From Prorocentrum cordatum (lineage: Eukaryota > Sar > Dinophyceae > Prorocentrales > Prorocentraceae), in contig CAUYUJ010010446.1 of NCBI GenBank assembly GCA_963575745.1, positions 623,089-687,088 on the forward strand: 64,000 nt of DNA. Direction: 5' to 3'. This document shows positions 1 to 10,445 of this stretch, in pieces. Within the stretch, counting starts at the first letter, position 1; each line of letters opens with the position of its first letter. The translations under genes were made by a program, and so were the position numbers. The notes under the pieces are model-generated. The model searched no databases. It saw only the letters and a program-made list of their open reading frames with translations, and was not told the origin of the DNA.

Positions 1-212
1 GACGCTGAGGAGGATAAGAAGGGAGTCTTTGTATCGTCCCACTTGGGAGGAAAACCTGCCAGGGAGAAATCAAACAAACGAACAACATACACACAACCAC
101 ATACAGTTACGATAGTTATAAGCATGATCGGTACGTGGCGCGTAAAAAATACATCCTTGCAAATCCGCCGACCCTGTCGGCGTGTGGAAGAGGCTGTTCC
201 GTTTGACTCGTG

Positions 213-244
<32 letters not shown>

Positions 245-499
245 GGTCGTTGTCGTCGTCGCCTTCGCCGCTCCCCTCCCCTTTCCCGAGGCCCGTCGCC
301 GCTCCCCCCACTTTCACCGGGCCCTCCTTGAGCGCGCCAGCCACAGCGAAATTGAGCAACGTTGTAGTTGAGTCGAAGGGAAACCTCTTCCCTTTGACCC
401 CTTCCCCGCCGGGGGAGGGGGGGGGGGGTCCCGGGGGGTCGCCACCCAGATCCGACTCCCCCCTGGGCGGTTCGGGGGCCCAGAAAAGCAGAAGAAAGA
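1..499. other. No gene recognised; triplet and G-run low complexity
   Basis: I see no recognisable coding exon. The stretch contains a CGT triplet run (listed separately) and a G-rich run at about 411-437. Open frames exist on both strands but are built from the low-complexity tracts. Confidence 0.5.
212..260 (+). repeat. (CGT)n microsatellite
   Basis: About 15 nearly perfect CGT/GTC units, interrupted once by TGG. It reads as poly-Ser on the plus strand and poly-Arg/Asp in other frames. Confidence 0.9.
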
Positions 500-1056
500 C
501 GCGGCAAAAGTGCCCCAAGATGCCCCAAGACGGTCCTCGAGAGCCCCGAATCGCCGAAGTGTGAGTCGAAGTCGCCAAAGTAGCCTCCAGACGGCTCAAA
601 ATGTTTCCAAAACGCCCCAATAGGTCCCCAAGAGGACTTCCAAGAGGGCCCCAAGAGGCCAAAACCATAGATTTCCCTTTTAAGTTGTTGGAGCTTTTCG
701 GCATTTTGCCTTGTCAGTTTCCTGACGCTCCAAGACAGGCCAAGAGGCCCCCAAGACCGCCCTAAGATGGCCCAAGAGACCCAAGAGGGCCCCAAGACCG
801 CCCAAGAGGCTTCCAAAACAGCCCAATAGGCCCCAAAAACGGCTCCAAGAGGGAGCCCAGACGGGGGACCCGAACGGACATGTCGAGCCCTCGGCCTGAG
901 AAGCTTGCAGGAGGCCCCCACAGGCCCCGAAGAAGCCCCCCAAGAGGCTCCAAGAGGCCCCCAAAAGACCCTCAGGAAGCCCCAAGAGGCCTCCACGAGG
1001 CTCCCAAGCGGCCCCCAAGAGCCTCCCAGGAGGCCCCCAAACTACCCCCAAGAGGC
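500..1056. repeat. Degenerate 11-13 bp CCCCAAGAGGC-type tandem repeat
   Basis: Variants of CCCCAAGAGGCC recur throughout, apart from a more unique AT-richer island at about 669-735. The minus strand stays open through it and gives a Gly/Leu/Trp/Ala-rich 308-codon frame, which I regard as a product of the repeat. Similar sequence recurs at 15896-16215, 59096-59380, 59646-59745 and 63836-64000, so this is a dispersed satellite style. Confidence 0.75.
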
Positions 1057-1328
1057 CCCCGAGAGCGCTCGTCGTTGTCGTCGCCAGTCAAGGTCGGCGG
1101 CACCGGCCGTAAGGCCTTCGCAATCAAACCTTGCTCATACAACGCAACATGTGGAACTAATGTTTAATGTCCCCGCCTGGGTCCAGGCATGTCCTCTATG
1201 TCGCTCATCTCCTGTCAGATACGGCCGAAACAAACGCAACCCACTTCATGTGTCTCGACTATACGCGGACCCCCCCCCGGTTATCAAAGCCGTGACAGTT
1301 GGCAACGGAAAGCGAATGGATATATACA

Positions 1329-1377
<49 letters not shown>

Positions 1378-2640
1378 GGTGTGGTCGCGCAGTCGTCGCA
1401 ACTTCCATTCACATGATCGACGCTGCTAGACCACACTGAGTGAATAACATGTGGAACGATGGTGATGGACACAAGAGACGGCCCGTTGCCGCTAAGGACG
1501 GTTGCGAGGCAATTGGCTGTGACCGACCGAGTGGGTAGGGAAGAAGGATGCAGTGAAGGAAAGCGGGAAGTAGAAGGATTGGAACTGCAAAGACAACGAT
1601 TCAGGAACTGAAAAGGCACATGGCACAGACAAGGAAAAGGGCATTGAGAATGAGAAGGGCAGCGGCAAGGACACAGACACACAGACACAGGAGAAGGACG
1701 GCGACAAGAACAACAACCTTGACAAAGGCAATGACAAGGCAATGGATAGGGACGAGGAGAAGCATAACCACATGGAATGCGATGGGTTGCTGCACCGAGA
1801 GACCCAAAAGAGAAACCAAGCGCAACTACAAAGAAAGGCAAGTGCCTTGGGCACGCACAGCTGCGCAGCGAGCCTCGGGCGGTAATCCTTGGAATTCCCC
1901 CGTTCACAAGAGTCATGAGCAAAGACGCCGGATGATGGTCACGAACTGAAGTCCCAACGGCATTATAAACACACGTTGCACATTGGCGCGCGATGCGTGT
2001 TGTGCACCAACGAAACGCACATAGAAGACGCTTTCTCAGAGATCTGGTCCCCGTCCCAGAGACCGGTGTTTCATGGCGCGTCGCTTTTCGACGCACCCAG
2101 GGCCCCGCAAGGCCCGCCCGAGGCCGAGAAATGGCCGAACAAACATCAGCTGCATTCTTTCGCGTCGCGAGGGTGTCAAGGGGGGGCAGGGCGCGAGAAC
2201 GCACTGCGTGCAAAATCCTTTCGGCCTGGCGCAAGGGTACTGCCAGTTTCAGGGATACCAGGCTCCTGCCCAGCTCCAACGCAGCCTCGTGGGAGACAGC
2301 TGCACGTCATGCATCTCTGGCTAGCCTTTGAAGGCATGGGAAACATGAGCAGGCGTCCGAGAGTGGTGAAGGGGAGGAGCAGGAGCGCAGCTGGAGCTAG
2401 ATACTTAGGGGGAACGACGGCTTCTTCTCGGGGAGCGTCGCGAGGTTAATGGCATAATAATGCAATCAACCACTTGATCCCATATTTCCCCACGGAGATG
2501 GCAGGATTGACTTGGGCGATACTCTATGTATTCCAGCTGCCGAAAGACGTCGAAACCGAGATCGTCAGAGCGACTGCCTGCAGGCGATCAACATCATCAC
2601 TTATAGACTTTACTCCGAGGTGCCGTTCACCCACATTGCG
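1057..2640. other. Unrecognised sequence
   Basis: Contains a TA run at 1317-1376 and a purine-biased lysine/arginine-like stretch at about 1530-1760 made of imperfect GACAAGG/GAGAAGG units. No protein family was recognised in any frame and no RNA gene was seen. Confidence 0.4.
1317..1376. repeat. (TA)n microsatellite
   Basis: About 28 TA dinucleotides with two early interruptions (TACATATATG). Similar TA runs occur at 8466, 34658 and 50568. Confidence 0.95.
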
Positions 2641-2790
2641 ATTCACTTTTTTTTTGTTCCCCACATCCAAAGTGGGGTTCTTGTTCCCAACCATCCTGTG
2701 GTGTTGGGTCCTCGTTTTGAAGAGACGGTGCCCCGCGTTCCTCTCCTTCCTCCTCCTCCCTCCTCCCCCTCCTTGCCTCTGCTCTCGGCA
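2641..2790 (+). repeat. Dispersed repeat module D, copy 1
   Basis: The segment centred on CCAACCATCCTGTGGTGTTG, followed by a TCCTCC-rich tail, is closely matched at about 30738-30850. Its left part (around GTGGGGTTCTTGTT) is matched at 58102-58190. It ends directly at the 77-bp array. Function unknown; three dispersed copies suggest a mobile or amplified module. Confidence 0.6.
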
Positions 2791-2801
2791 CACCTCTCAC
2801 A

Positions 2802-3886
2802 CGTTTCGTAGCCCCATAGGGAACTCCACCGAAGGCCCCAGCGGGGGTGTCCACATGCGGTTCCCCCACCCAGGGCAGCGTTTCGTAGCCCCAGAGGGAG
2901 CTCCACCGAAGGCCCCAGTGGGGGTGTCCACATGCGGTTCCCCCACCCAGGGCAGCGTTTCGTACCCGCAGCGTTTCGTAGCCCCAGAGGGAGCTCCACC
3001 GAAGGCCCCAGTGGGGGTGTCCACATGCGGTTCCCCCACCCAGGGCAGCGTTTCGTAGCCCCATAGGGAGCTCCACCGAAGGCCCCAGTGGGGGCACATT
3101 TCCCCCACCCAGGGCAGCGTTTCGTAGCCCCATAGGGAGCTCCACCGAAGGCCCCAGTGGGGGTGTCCACATGCGGTTCCCCCACCCAGGGCAGCGTTTC
3201 GTAGCCCCAGAGGGAGCTCCACCGAAGGCCCCAGTCCAGTGTCCACATGCGGTTCCCCCACCCAGGGCAGCGTTTCGTAGCCCCAGAGGGAGCTCCACCG
3301 AAGGCCCCAGTGGGGGTGTCCACATGCGGTTCCCCCACCCAGGGCAGCGTTTCGTAGCCCCAGAGGGAGCTCCACCGAAGGCCCCAGTGGGGGTGTCCAC
3401 ATGCGGTTCCCCCACCCAGGGCAGCGTTTCGTAGCCCCATAGGGAGCTCCACCGAAGGCCCCAGTGGGGGTGTCCACATGCGGTTCCCCCACCCAGGGCA
3501 GCGTTTCGTAGCCCCATAGGGAGCTCCACCGAAGGCCCCAGTGGGGGTGTCCACATGCGGTTCCCCCACCCAGGGCAGCGTTTCGTAGCCCCAGAGGGAG
3601 CTCCACCGAAGGCCCCAGTGGGGGTGTCCACATGCGGTTCCCCCACCCAGGGCAGCGTTTCGTGGCCCCATAGGGAGCTCCACCGAAGGCCCCAGTGGGG
3701 GTGTCCACATGCGGTTCCCCCACCCAGGGCAGCGTTTCGTGGCCCCACAGGGAGCTCCACCGAAGGCCCCAGTGGGGCTGCCTGCATGCGGTTCCCCCAC
3801 CCAGGGCAGCGTTTCGTAGCCCCATAGGGAGCTCCACCGAAGGTCCCAGTGGGGGTGTTCGCATGCGTCTCCACTGCCCAGAGGCA
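2802..3886 (+). repeat. 77-bp minisatellite, about 14 copies
   Basis: Units starting CGTTTCGTAGCCCC begin at 2802, 2879, 2956/2972, 3049, 3118, 3195, 3271, 3348, 3425, 3502, 3579, 3656, 3733 and 3810. Spacing is 77 bp except for a 16-bp insertion (2956-2971), an 8-bp deletion before 3118 and a 1-bp deletion before 3271. Copies differ at a few positions (CCATAGGG versus CCAGAGGG). Because 77 is not a multiple of three and the reverse complement lacks stops, all three minus frames stay open (385-453 codons). These are not called as genes. Confidence 0.97.
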
Positions 3887-4017
3887 GGGCCGCCGAAAAC
3901 GATATTCACACTTGCGGTATTCACAGTTGCATATGGTTGGGTCCTTCGCCAGGCTAATTTTCTCCTTGCACACCCCGCGCAGGAACACTCACCCCACCCC
4001 CTCTCCTCTTCTAACTT

Positions 4018-4141
4018 CGCACACTCACTCACTCACTCATCATCATCACCACTCATTCACACTCACACTCACTCACACTCTCTCATCATCGACATCAGCA
4101 TCATCACTCGCGCCCTCTCACACGCTCAGTCACTCACATAC

Positions 4142-4198
<57 letters not shown>

Positions 4199-4230
4199 CT
4201 CGCACTCTGTCGCACGCTCACTCATTCACA
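4018..4230. repeat. ACTC/TCA and (CAT)n microsatellite
   Basis: Short ACTCACTC and CACTCA tandems lead into an almost perfect CAT run at about 4139-4198 (roughly 20 units), followed by more CTCACTCA repeats. Confidence 0.9.
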
Positions 4231-4240
4231 TACTCACCTG

Positions 4241-5028
4241 GAGGAAGTCTCAGGCGGGAGCTTCGTCTGTGAGTGAATTGTGAGGAAGTCTCAGGCGGGA
4301 GCCCTCTCCCTATGGGGCCCGCGCTTCACGTTGGTAATCCGAGCGGGTCCTCCAAACCCTGTAACTGTCGTCACTTTTGGGCTCCTCAAGCTTGAGTACG
4401 GAGGAGGTCTCAGGCGGGAGCCTCGTCTGTGAGTGAATTGCGAGGAAGTCACAAGCGGGAGCCCCTCCCTATGGGGCCCGCGCTTCACGTTGGTAATCCG
4501 AGCGGGTCATCCAAACCCCGTAACTGTCGTCACTTTTGGGCTCTTCAGGCATGAATTTGGACGAAGTCTTAGGCGGGAGCCTCGTCTGTGAGTGAATTGC
4601 GAGGAAGTCACAAGCGGGAGCCCCCTCCCTATGGGGCCCGCAGATCACGTTGGTAATCCGAGCGGGTCATCCAAACCCTGTAACTGTCGTCACTTTTGGG
4701 CTCCTCAAGCTTGAGTACGGAGGAAGTCTCAGGCGGGAGCCTCGTCTGTGAGTGAATTGCGAAGAAGTCACAGGCGGGAGCCCCTCCCTATGGGGCCCGC
4801 GCTTCACGTTGGTAATCCGAGCGGGTCATCCAAACCTTGTAACTGTCGTCACTTTTGGGCTCTTCAGGCATGAATTTGGAGGAAATCTCAGGCGGGAGCC
4901 TCGTCTGTGAGTGAATTGTGAGGAAGTCTCAGGCGGAAACCCCCTCCCTATGGGGCCCGCAGATCACGTTGGTAATCCGAACGGGTCATCCAAACCCTGT
5001 AACTGTCGTCACTTTTGGGCTCTCGCGC
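4241..5028 (+). repeat. 160-bp tandem repeat, about 5 copies
   Basis: Units begin GAGGAAGTCTCAGGCGGGAG at about 4241, 4400, 4560, 4721 and 4880. Each contains an internal second GAGGAAGTC(T/A)CAGGCGGGAG, a TATGGGGCCCGC block, GTTGGTAATCCGAGCGGGTC and AACTGTCGTCACTTTTGGGC. Alternate copies resemble each other more closely (TTCAGGCATGAATTTGGA versus CTCAAGCTTGAGTACGGA), so there may be a 320-bp dimer. The opening motif resembles GAGGATGTCTCAGGCGGGG at 58473 and elsewhere. Confidence 0.93.
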
Positions 5029-5030
5029 TG

Positions 5031-5278
5031 CCAGAACGCCATTCCCGGGCCACATTGTGCATGCCCGGAGCCAACTGTAGGCCACTTCGTGTTCTTCGTG
5101 TTCCCAGAACACCATTCCCGGGCCACATTTTGAAACCCCGGAGCCAACTGTAGGCCACTTCGTGTTCTTCCTGTTCCCAGAACACCACTCCGGGCTACAT
5201 TCTGGATGTCCGGAGCCAACTGTAGGTCACTTTGTCTTCATCGTGTTCCCAGAGCGTCATTCCCGGGCCACTTTTGTG
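5031..5278 (+). repeat. 73-bp tandem repeat, about 3.4 copies
   Basis: Units start CCAGAACRCCATTCCCGGGC at 5031, 5104, 5177 and 5249, with spacings of 73, 73 and 72 bp. They share GGAGCCAACTGTAGGCCACT. The fourth copy is cut off just before the helicase-like frame begins, so the array abuts the truncated gene. Confidence 0.93.
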
Positions 5279-5279
5279 A

Positions 5280-6103
5280 ATTTCGAATCCGAGGAGTCAC
5301 GAGTGCGGCACGATTCAGGGCGATCCCGACGCGGGTCGGCGCCTCCTGAACGTCCCGAACATGCACAAGACGGGAGACATCCACGGCGCCATGCCGGCCC
5401 ACGTCGGCATGGAGGTGCGGTTCACGACAGCGCAGGAAGAGCTGAAGAAGAAGTTGGGGCTCGTGCAGGAGCAACGGGCCACCATCGTGTCTTTCGAGTT
5501 CCACCACGAGGACGAGCAGCGGCACGAGGAGTGCTCGGCAGGCCAGCTCTTTCGCCCCCGCTTCCTACCGCAGGGAATCTGGCTGCAGGTGCACGGCTTC
5601 AAGGAGTCTCCGATCTACCAGGAGGTCGCCGAGGTGCTGCGACAGGGCGCCGAAGACGCCGACGACGACGGCCAGGCCGAGGCGCGGGCGCGGAGTTTGC
5701 TCATGTTCAGGCCCAGCGAAAAGGAGTTCACATGGCAGAGCTCGGGGCCGCACAACGCGCGCCGCTCGGGGTTCACCCTGACCCACGCGTCCTACCTGAC
5801 CTCCACGCTGTCGCAGGGCCAGACGCTGCGCAAGGGCGTCACCATCGACTGCGCGAGAGACGAGGACGCTGGCCGCGCGGGCATGTCTGACGAGCAGTGG
5901 TGGCTGCGCCTCTATACGTCATGCTCTCCCGCGCCACGCGCATGCGGATCATGCTGATCCTGCGGCCGCCGCCGCGGGAGTTCCTGGAGCGAGGGCCGCC
6001 AGCGTCCTTGCGGAAGGCGCTCCTGGAGTTCAACAAGAGCGTTTTGTCCAGGGCGGAGGCGAAGCAGCTCGCGGCAGAGCTGGGCTTCGCGCTGCCCGCC
6101 TGA
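5280..6103 (+). pseudogene. PIF1-like DNA helicase C-terminal region, truncated and frameshifted
   Basis: This is the best protein match in the window. From about 5343 the frame reads LLNVPNMHKTGDIHG, then KLGLVQEQRAT, LFRPRFLPQGIWLQV and FTLTHASYLTSTLSQGQTLR, which is the TH..QGQT-type motif V region of superfamily 1 helicases. Near 5915 the frame shifts: the plus frame runs off into an unrelated tail ending at 5957, while another frame from about 5918 gives VMLSRATRMRIMLILRPPPR (the helicase motif VI region, SRA) and runs to a natural-looking stop after LGFALPA at 6103. An extra TA/AT dinucleotide in CTCTATACGTC explains the shift. The helicase motor N-terminus (Walker A and B) is absent, and a stop lies in frame at 5277. 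Either a pseudogene copy of a dinoflagellate multicopy family or an assembly indel in a partial gene. Confidence 0.72.
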
Positions 6104-6124
6104 GCGCGGCTGCGCCCCGCTCGA

Positions 6125-6225
6125 AGCCCGCGGGGTTGTCCCAGCGGCTTGGTCTTGCGCGCAAGCGGCTCGCGGGGTTGCCCCGACAGCCTGGCCCGCG
6201 GGGTTGCCCCAACGGCTGCGCGACG
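6125..6225 (+). repeat. Short tandem repeat, CGCGGGGTTGCCCC unit
   Basis: Four imperfect copies of CGGGGTTG(T/C)CCC, each followed by A/GACGGCT-like sequence, lie immediately downstream of the helicase stop. Spacing is uneven (28-45 bp). Confidence 0.6.
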
Positions 6226-6963
6226 TGGCCATTAGAGAACGCGCCTGTGCTGGCCGAGGCGGCGACGGCGCCGAGGAAACCGACATGCGCGCTCGTGCAA
6301 TGGAAAGGCGAGGCGGCGGCAGGGCGCGAAAAAAAACAAGAGGGCGAGGTCGGGGGCAACGTAGGGGGCGGGGGGGGGGGCCCGCGCCAGGGCGAGAAGA
6401 AATCTACACAGAAGAGACAGTCAGGACGCCTCACCAACCACGAGGACGACGGTGAGCGCTTTTTCCAGATTCGCCCAGAGGATTCTCATGCGGGGTCCTT
6501 CCGTCGGAAAATTCCCCCCCCCCCCCCCCCCCCCCCACCACCACCACCACGCGCCCTTACTCCACAACTCCCAGCGGCGAACGGACGCGCTGATGCCGGC
6601 CATTCTACGCGAGCATGCGCCGGGGCAGGACATGCAAGCCCTGGACTATCAGAAACGCCACCACTATGAGATGCCAACGCCCACGAATACGAATAGAGGA
6701 GTGCCAATCCCAGCCTCACCGCACAGCTTAGAATGCGTCGACATGAGCATCAATGCGGCGCCCCCTGTGTCCTACAACGACAGTGGCATAATGCCTCGCG
6801 ATGTTACGTAGGGACTGGATGCCAACATTGCCAATGTAAACGAAACGCCAAACGTGGACGAGCCCCAAATAACGACACAACATAACTGCATCCGTGCCGG
6901 AGGGGACACACGGAGCCCGCTGCGAATAGATGGACGGCGAAGACATGCTGAGCGCGCCAAACA
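6226..6963. other. Unrecognised sequence with poly-G and poly-C runs
   Basis: Holds a G run near 6370-6380 and a poly-C run at 6511-6533 followed by ACC/CAC triplets. No gene family was recognised. Confidence 0.4.
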
Positions 6964-8040
6964 TCAAAGCATAAGCCAAACTTTAAGAGTGAGTTGCCCC
7001 GCGCCGAGGTTCATGCAGACACGATGGCAAGCGCCACTGGAGAAATGCGCCGGCCGCCCATCAGGATGGCGGGTTCCGCTCTCGAGTCTCGCCGACCAAT
7101 CCGCCGGGCCTCCGGGGGCGCCCCAATTGGGCACCTCCGCCTCTTCCGCCGGTTTCTGTTGGCACCGCGGAGACTCTCGCGAGGTGCTCCTGCAGTAGCA
7201 TCGCGGCTCGCGCCCGCTGCCCTCCGTTGCGTCGAGAGGGGCCCCTGCGCAGCCGCCGCCTCCCGGATGGACTCCGGGGTCGCCCAGTGGGCCGCGGCCC
7301 GGAGCTGAGCCAGCTGCAGAGACTCCAAGCGCTGGCTTTCCATGGGGCTGGGCCGCGGGCAAGTGGGCTGGGTTGGCAGCCGGGCCCCTGGCCAGTCGGC
7401 TGGGCGCCGGGCTCGGCCTCGGGCGGCGCGGGGCCGGGCTGGGAGCCGGCCAACGTGAAGCCAGGCCCCCGGCCGACTGGCGAGGCCTCGGGATCGGCCT
7501 CGGGCTGCGCGGAGCCGCGCCGCGAGCCGGGCTTGGCGCCGGGCTCGGGGCAGGCCGGCGCAAAGCCATACTCCGAGCCAGTCGGCGCGGCGCTGGGGAG
7601 GGTTTCGGCCGCTTCCAAATCCCTATCGGCGTGGGGGCGGGCGCCCGCCCCCTCGGCGGCAGACGGAGCAAGGCCTGTTTCTCGGAGTTGCGGAGATTCA
7701 GCTTGTCGACCGCGCCCAGGCAGGGCGTCGCAGTGACGCGCCCCTTCGCTCGGAGCTTGGGCATGTTCGAGCCGGTGGTGCCTCGCAGCATTTCGTCCCA
7801 ATCGCACTCGTCGATCGCCCTGCCGACCGAGGGGGCTGGCGGCCCGGCCCCCGCGAGCGCCCGGCGTTCTGCCAGCGCGACCCGCTCCTGGAGGCATTCG
7901 CCGGAGCTGCGCGCCGGCGCCAGCGACGTCGGCCGCCCAGAGAAGGGGGGGAGTGGGGGGGCGGGCCGGGGGCGCGCGGGGCCCGGCTCAAGCGCGGCTT
8001 TGGCCGAGAGCCAAACACTTGATCCATGTTGCGGTTCGCG
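6964..8040 (-). pseudogene. Minus-strand coding-like remnant, family unknown
   Basis: Reading 5' to 3' on the minus strand, a plausible protein (around WDEMLRGTTGSNMPKLRAKG, then AVDKLNLRNSEKQALLRLPP) passes into a Pro/Ala/Gly-rich region and then, in a different frame near 7343, an Arg-rich segment (LESLQLAQLRAAAHWATPES) that stops at about 7011. The frame changes at least twice. No domain recognised. The composition resembles the linker and gag-like regions of the element at 18-29 kb, so a decayed retroelement piece is my guess, with low certainty. Confidence 0.33.
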
Positions 8041-10445
8041 CATGGCGTGCGCTGACACGAGAGGGGAAATCACGGTGACGCGCATTGGAGGACGCGCAGG
8101 ACATCCGTGGCGCGACATCCTGATCTGCGGGCCTTTCGCCTCATGAACCAAGACGAACAGCATGGCGATGGGAGGTCAACAAACTTGCACCACATCGAGA
8201 TAACGATAGGGACACTCAACATACAGAGGGCCCAACTCTACAAAGATCTGGCAAGAAACGGCAAACCCGAACTACGTGCAACCATGTGACTTCAGGCGCT
8301 TCGATTGCAAGTGCGAGAGGCAAGAATCTGGATCACGGGGTCAGAGGCGGCGACGCCGTGCTGAACGGCTATATTGTGAGGGACCCAGCGGAGCATGACC
8401 AAACGTTGGGATGCTAATTACTTAATGACGCGCAGGCGCCGCATGCCAAGGGACCGAAGGGCGATCTATATATATATAGAGAGAGAGAGAGAGACATAAC
8501 ATATACATGTATATGCACATATAGCAGGCGAAGCAATTTTCGAGTATTGCACAGCGGCCCAAGACTATTAATTGTTCAGTTGCAACGTTGTTGCACGGTG
8601 GATTTTATTGAACGTGGTCCGCGAGCCATGCAATCTACGCCTAAAGTTGGAACCGAGTACTTGATGGAACGACCTCGACCCCCAAGTGGCCAGAGGCTGT
8701 TGCATGTAGATATATGAGCGCACCAGTTGGGAAATATGAGGGCCAGGCTCAGGACGTCAAGGCTGGGCTTGTCCCCAGCAAGCATTACCGATGAGACGGA
8801 CGAGACTGGCGCTACATTCCAAGACTTCCTTTCCACAGACGGCCTTCTGCGTGGAGACTTCTAACATGAAGGCGAGGGGGGGGCCTGCCTGCGTCGGAAA
8901 TTCTATACTAGGAAAAGCAAGTGAAGCTGCTCGACTAGAACTATTTTGGCCGGCGAAATATGGCATGAGAGGATAAGTGCATCATAAGTGGGCTACCAAA
9001 TCGACAGTGGCACAATGCAAGATAACAGATAACGATCATTACCCAATCGCGTTCAAGGCAGCATCTGGCTCGGCGCCAAGTTGAAGCATGATGAGCAGGT
9101 CAAGCTGCAAGACGCCGAAGCTGGCGCCCAACTTGCAAATGCCCTGAACTCGGAGATGATACCTGCATTGGCAATGGACAACAACTCCCACGCCAAGCAT
9201 ACAGATGGGGGAATACGGAAAACTACAGGTGCATGCAGTGGAGTTGACCGGTTCACACCGAGGCAGAACTACATGCGCCAAGATACGGCGCGGCTGGTAA
9301 GACTGACGCGGTGGGCAACCAGAGCTCGACGGATGATGCCAGGGCAGCCAGGGCCTTCATGGAGCGCTGGTAGAGCATGCCAGCGACGAGCTGTTTCGAG
9401 GTCCAGACAAGGCGTGGGAAGCACGAGCGGACACCTTGCGGGGCGCTCTGACGGCAACCACGACGGCGATAGCAACCGCTGAGGAGGCAGTAGCAATGAT
9501 GGATTTTCGCATGAACCAAACGGCTATAAGTACTGAGGCGGACGATTGAGAGGGGTCGCGCAGAGCTTCTCAACCATATAGGAAGGAGAGAACATGGCTA
9601 AGTGTGCGCAAAACGATGGCACCCATGGAGAACGGAGGGAACGCCGAGCACTTCGTCGACTGGAAGCGCGACGAGGGCGGGAACCAGCATGCAGAAGACA
9701 TGAGAGATGAAGATGGTCAACCACTTAAGCCCGAGGGGCTGGGAACAAAGATGGCGAAGGGCGCAGAAATGTCGGAAGGGGGGTAACTGCGCGATTAGTG
9801 CAACGGAGAGCTACAGCACAAGACGGAGCTGGTCGAACTGGAAGCTGCGACGGCGCCTGGCGGCCCTACTCTTGCCAAAGTGTTCTCACATGTCAACGTG
9901 AGCACTCGTGGGCGGTCTTCTTACGCTGGCACTACGTGCGTTTGCGATGCAGCGCCGACCTGCGCTTCTCGAAATAAGCTCGCACGGCCAAGAACCTCTT
10001 TGCTGAAAGCAAAACATCGCGCACCCTTCTCCACGGAAACTGGATCGATATCGGAGCTGATTTACAGGATATCGAAGGCGTAGCTCAATTCCTGGAGACA
10101 ACGCCCAGCTGCATATCTTGAGACACAGAAGGCGGCGGAATAATTCGACATGGACCGACGCAAATGATTCATGCGGTCTCTGCTTACAAAAAAAAAGCCA
10201 GGTAGAAACGTCATCGTGGATTGCGTGGGCCTCCGATATGTGTTCTACTCGACGGTTCGGGCATTTGTGATACCGGCACAGACTATCAGCGAGGACGAGG
10301 ATTACGTTCTCAGCAATCAAAAGATGCCGCTCGCCATGTCCCCCTTTGTAGACTCTGGCGCTCAGCCAACCGTCAGCGCTGCACGCCTTGCGAGATGGGC
10401 CTCGCTGACTGGCAGCAGTGGCGGAAGCTCATACGTACACCCACT
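8041..10445. other. Unrecognised, less GC-rich sequence
   Basis: About 2.4 kb with only short open frames. The longest are plus 9081-9482 and minus 9886-10320, neither with a recognisable motif. An AT/AG microsatellite lies at 8466-8520. Lower GC and the absence of tandem structure are compatible with intergenic or intronic DNA. Confidence 0.4.
8466..8520. repeat. (TA)n(GA)n compound microsatellite
   Basis: TATATATATATA is followed by about eight GA units, then ATAT-rich sequence. Confidence 0.9.

Noticed and set aside
2627-4032. Three overlapping minus-strand frames of 385-453 codons (GPSVELPMGLRNAALGGGTA)
   Set aside because: All three frames of a 77-bp repeat are open at once, which shows absence of stops rather than coding.
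5162-5890. Alternative 242-codon frame over the helicase
   Set aside because: Out-of-frame shadow rich in Arg/Ala/Gly. The other frame carries the recognisable helicase motifs.
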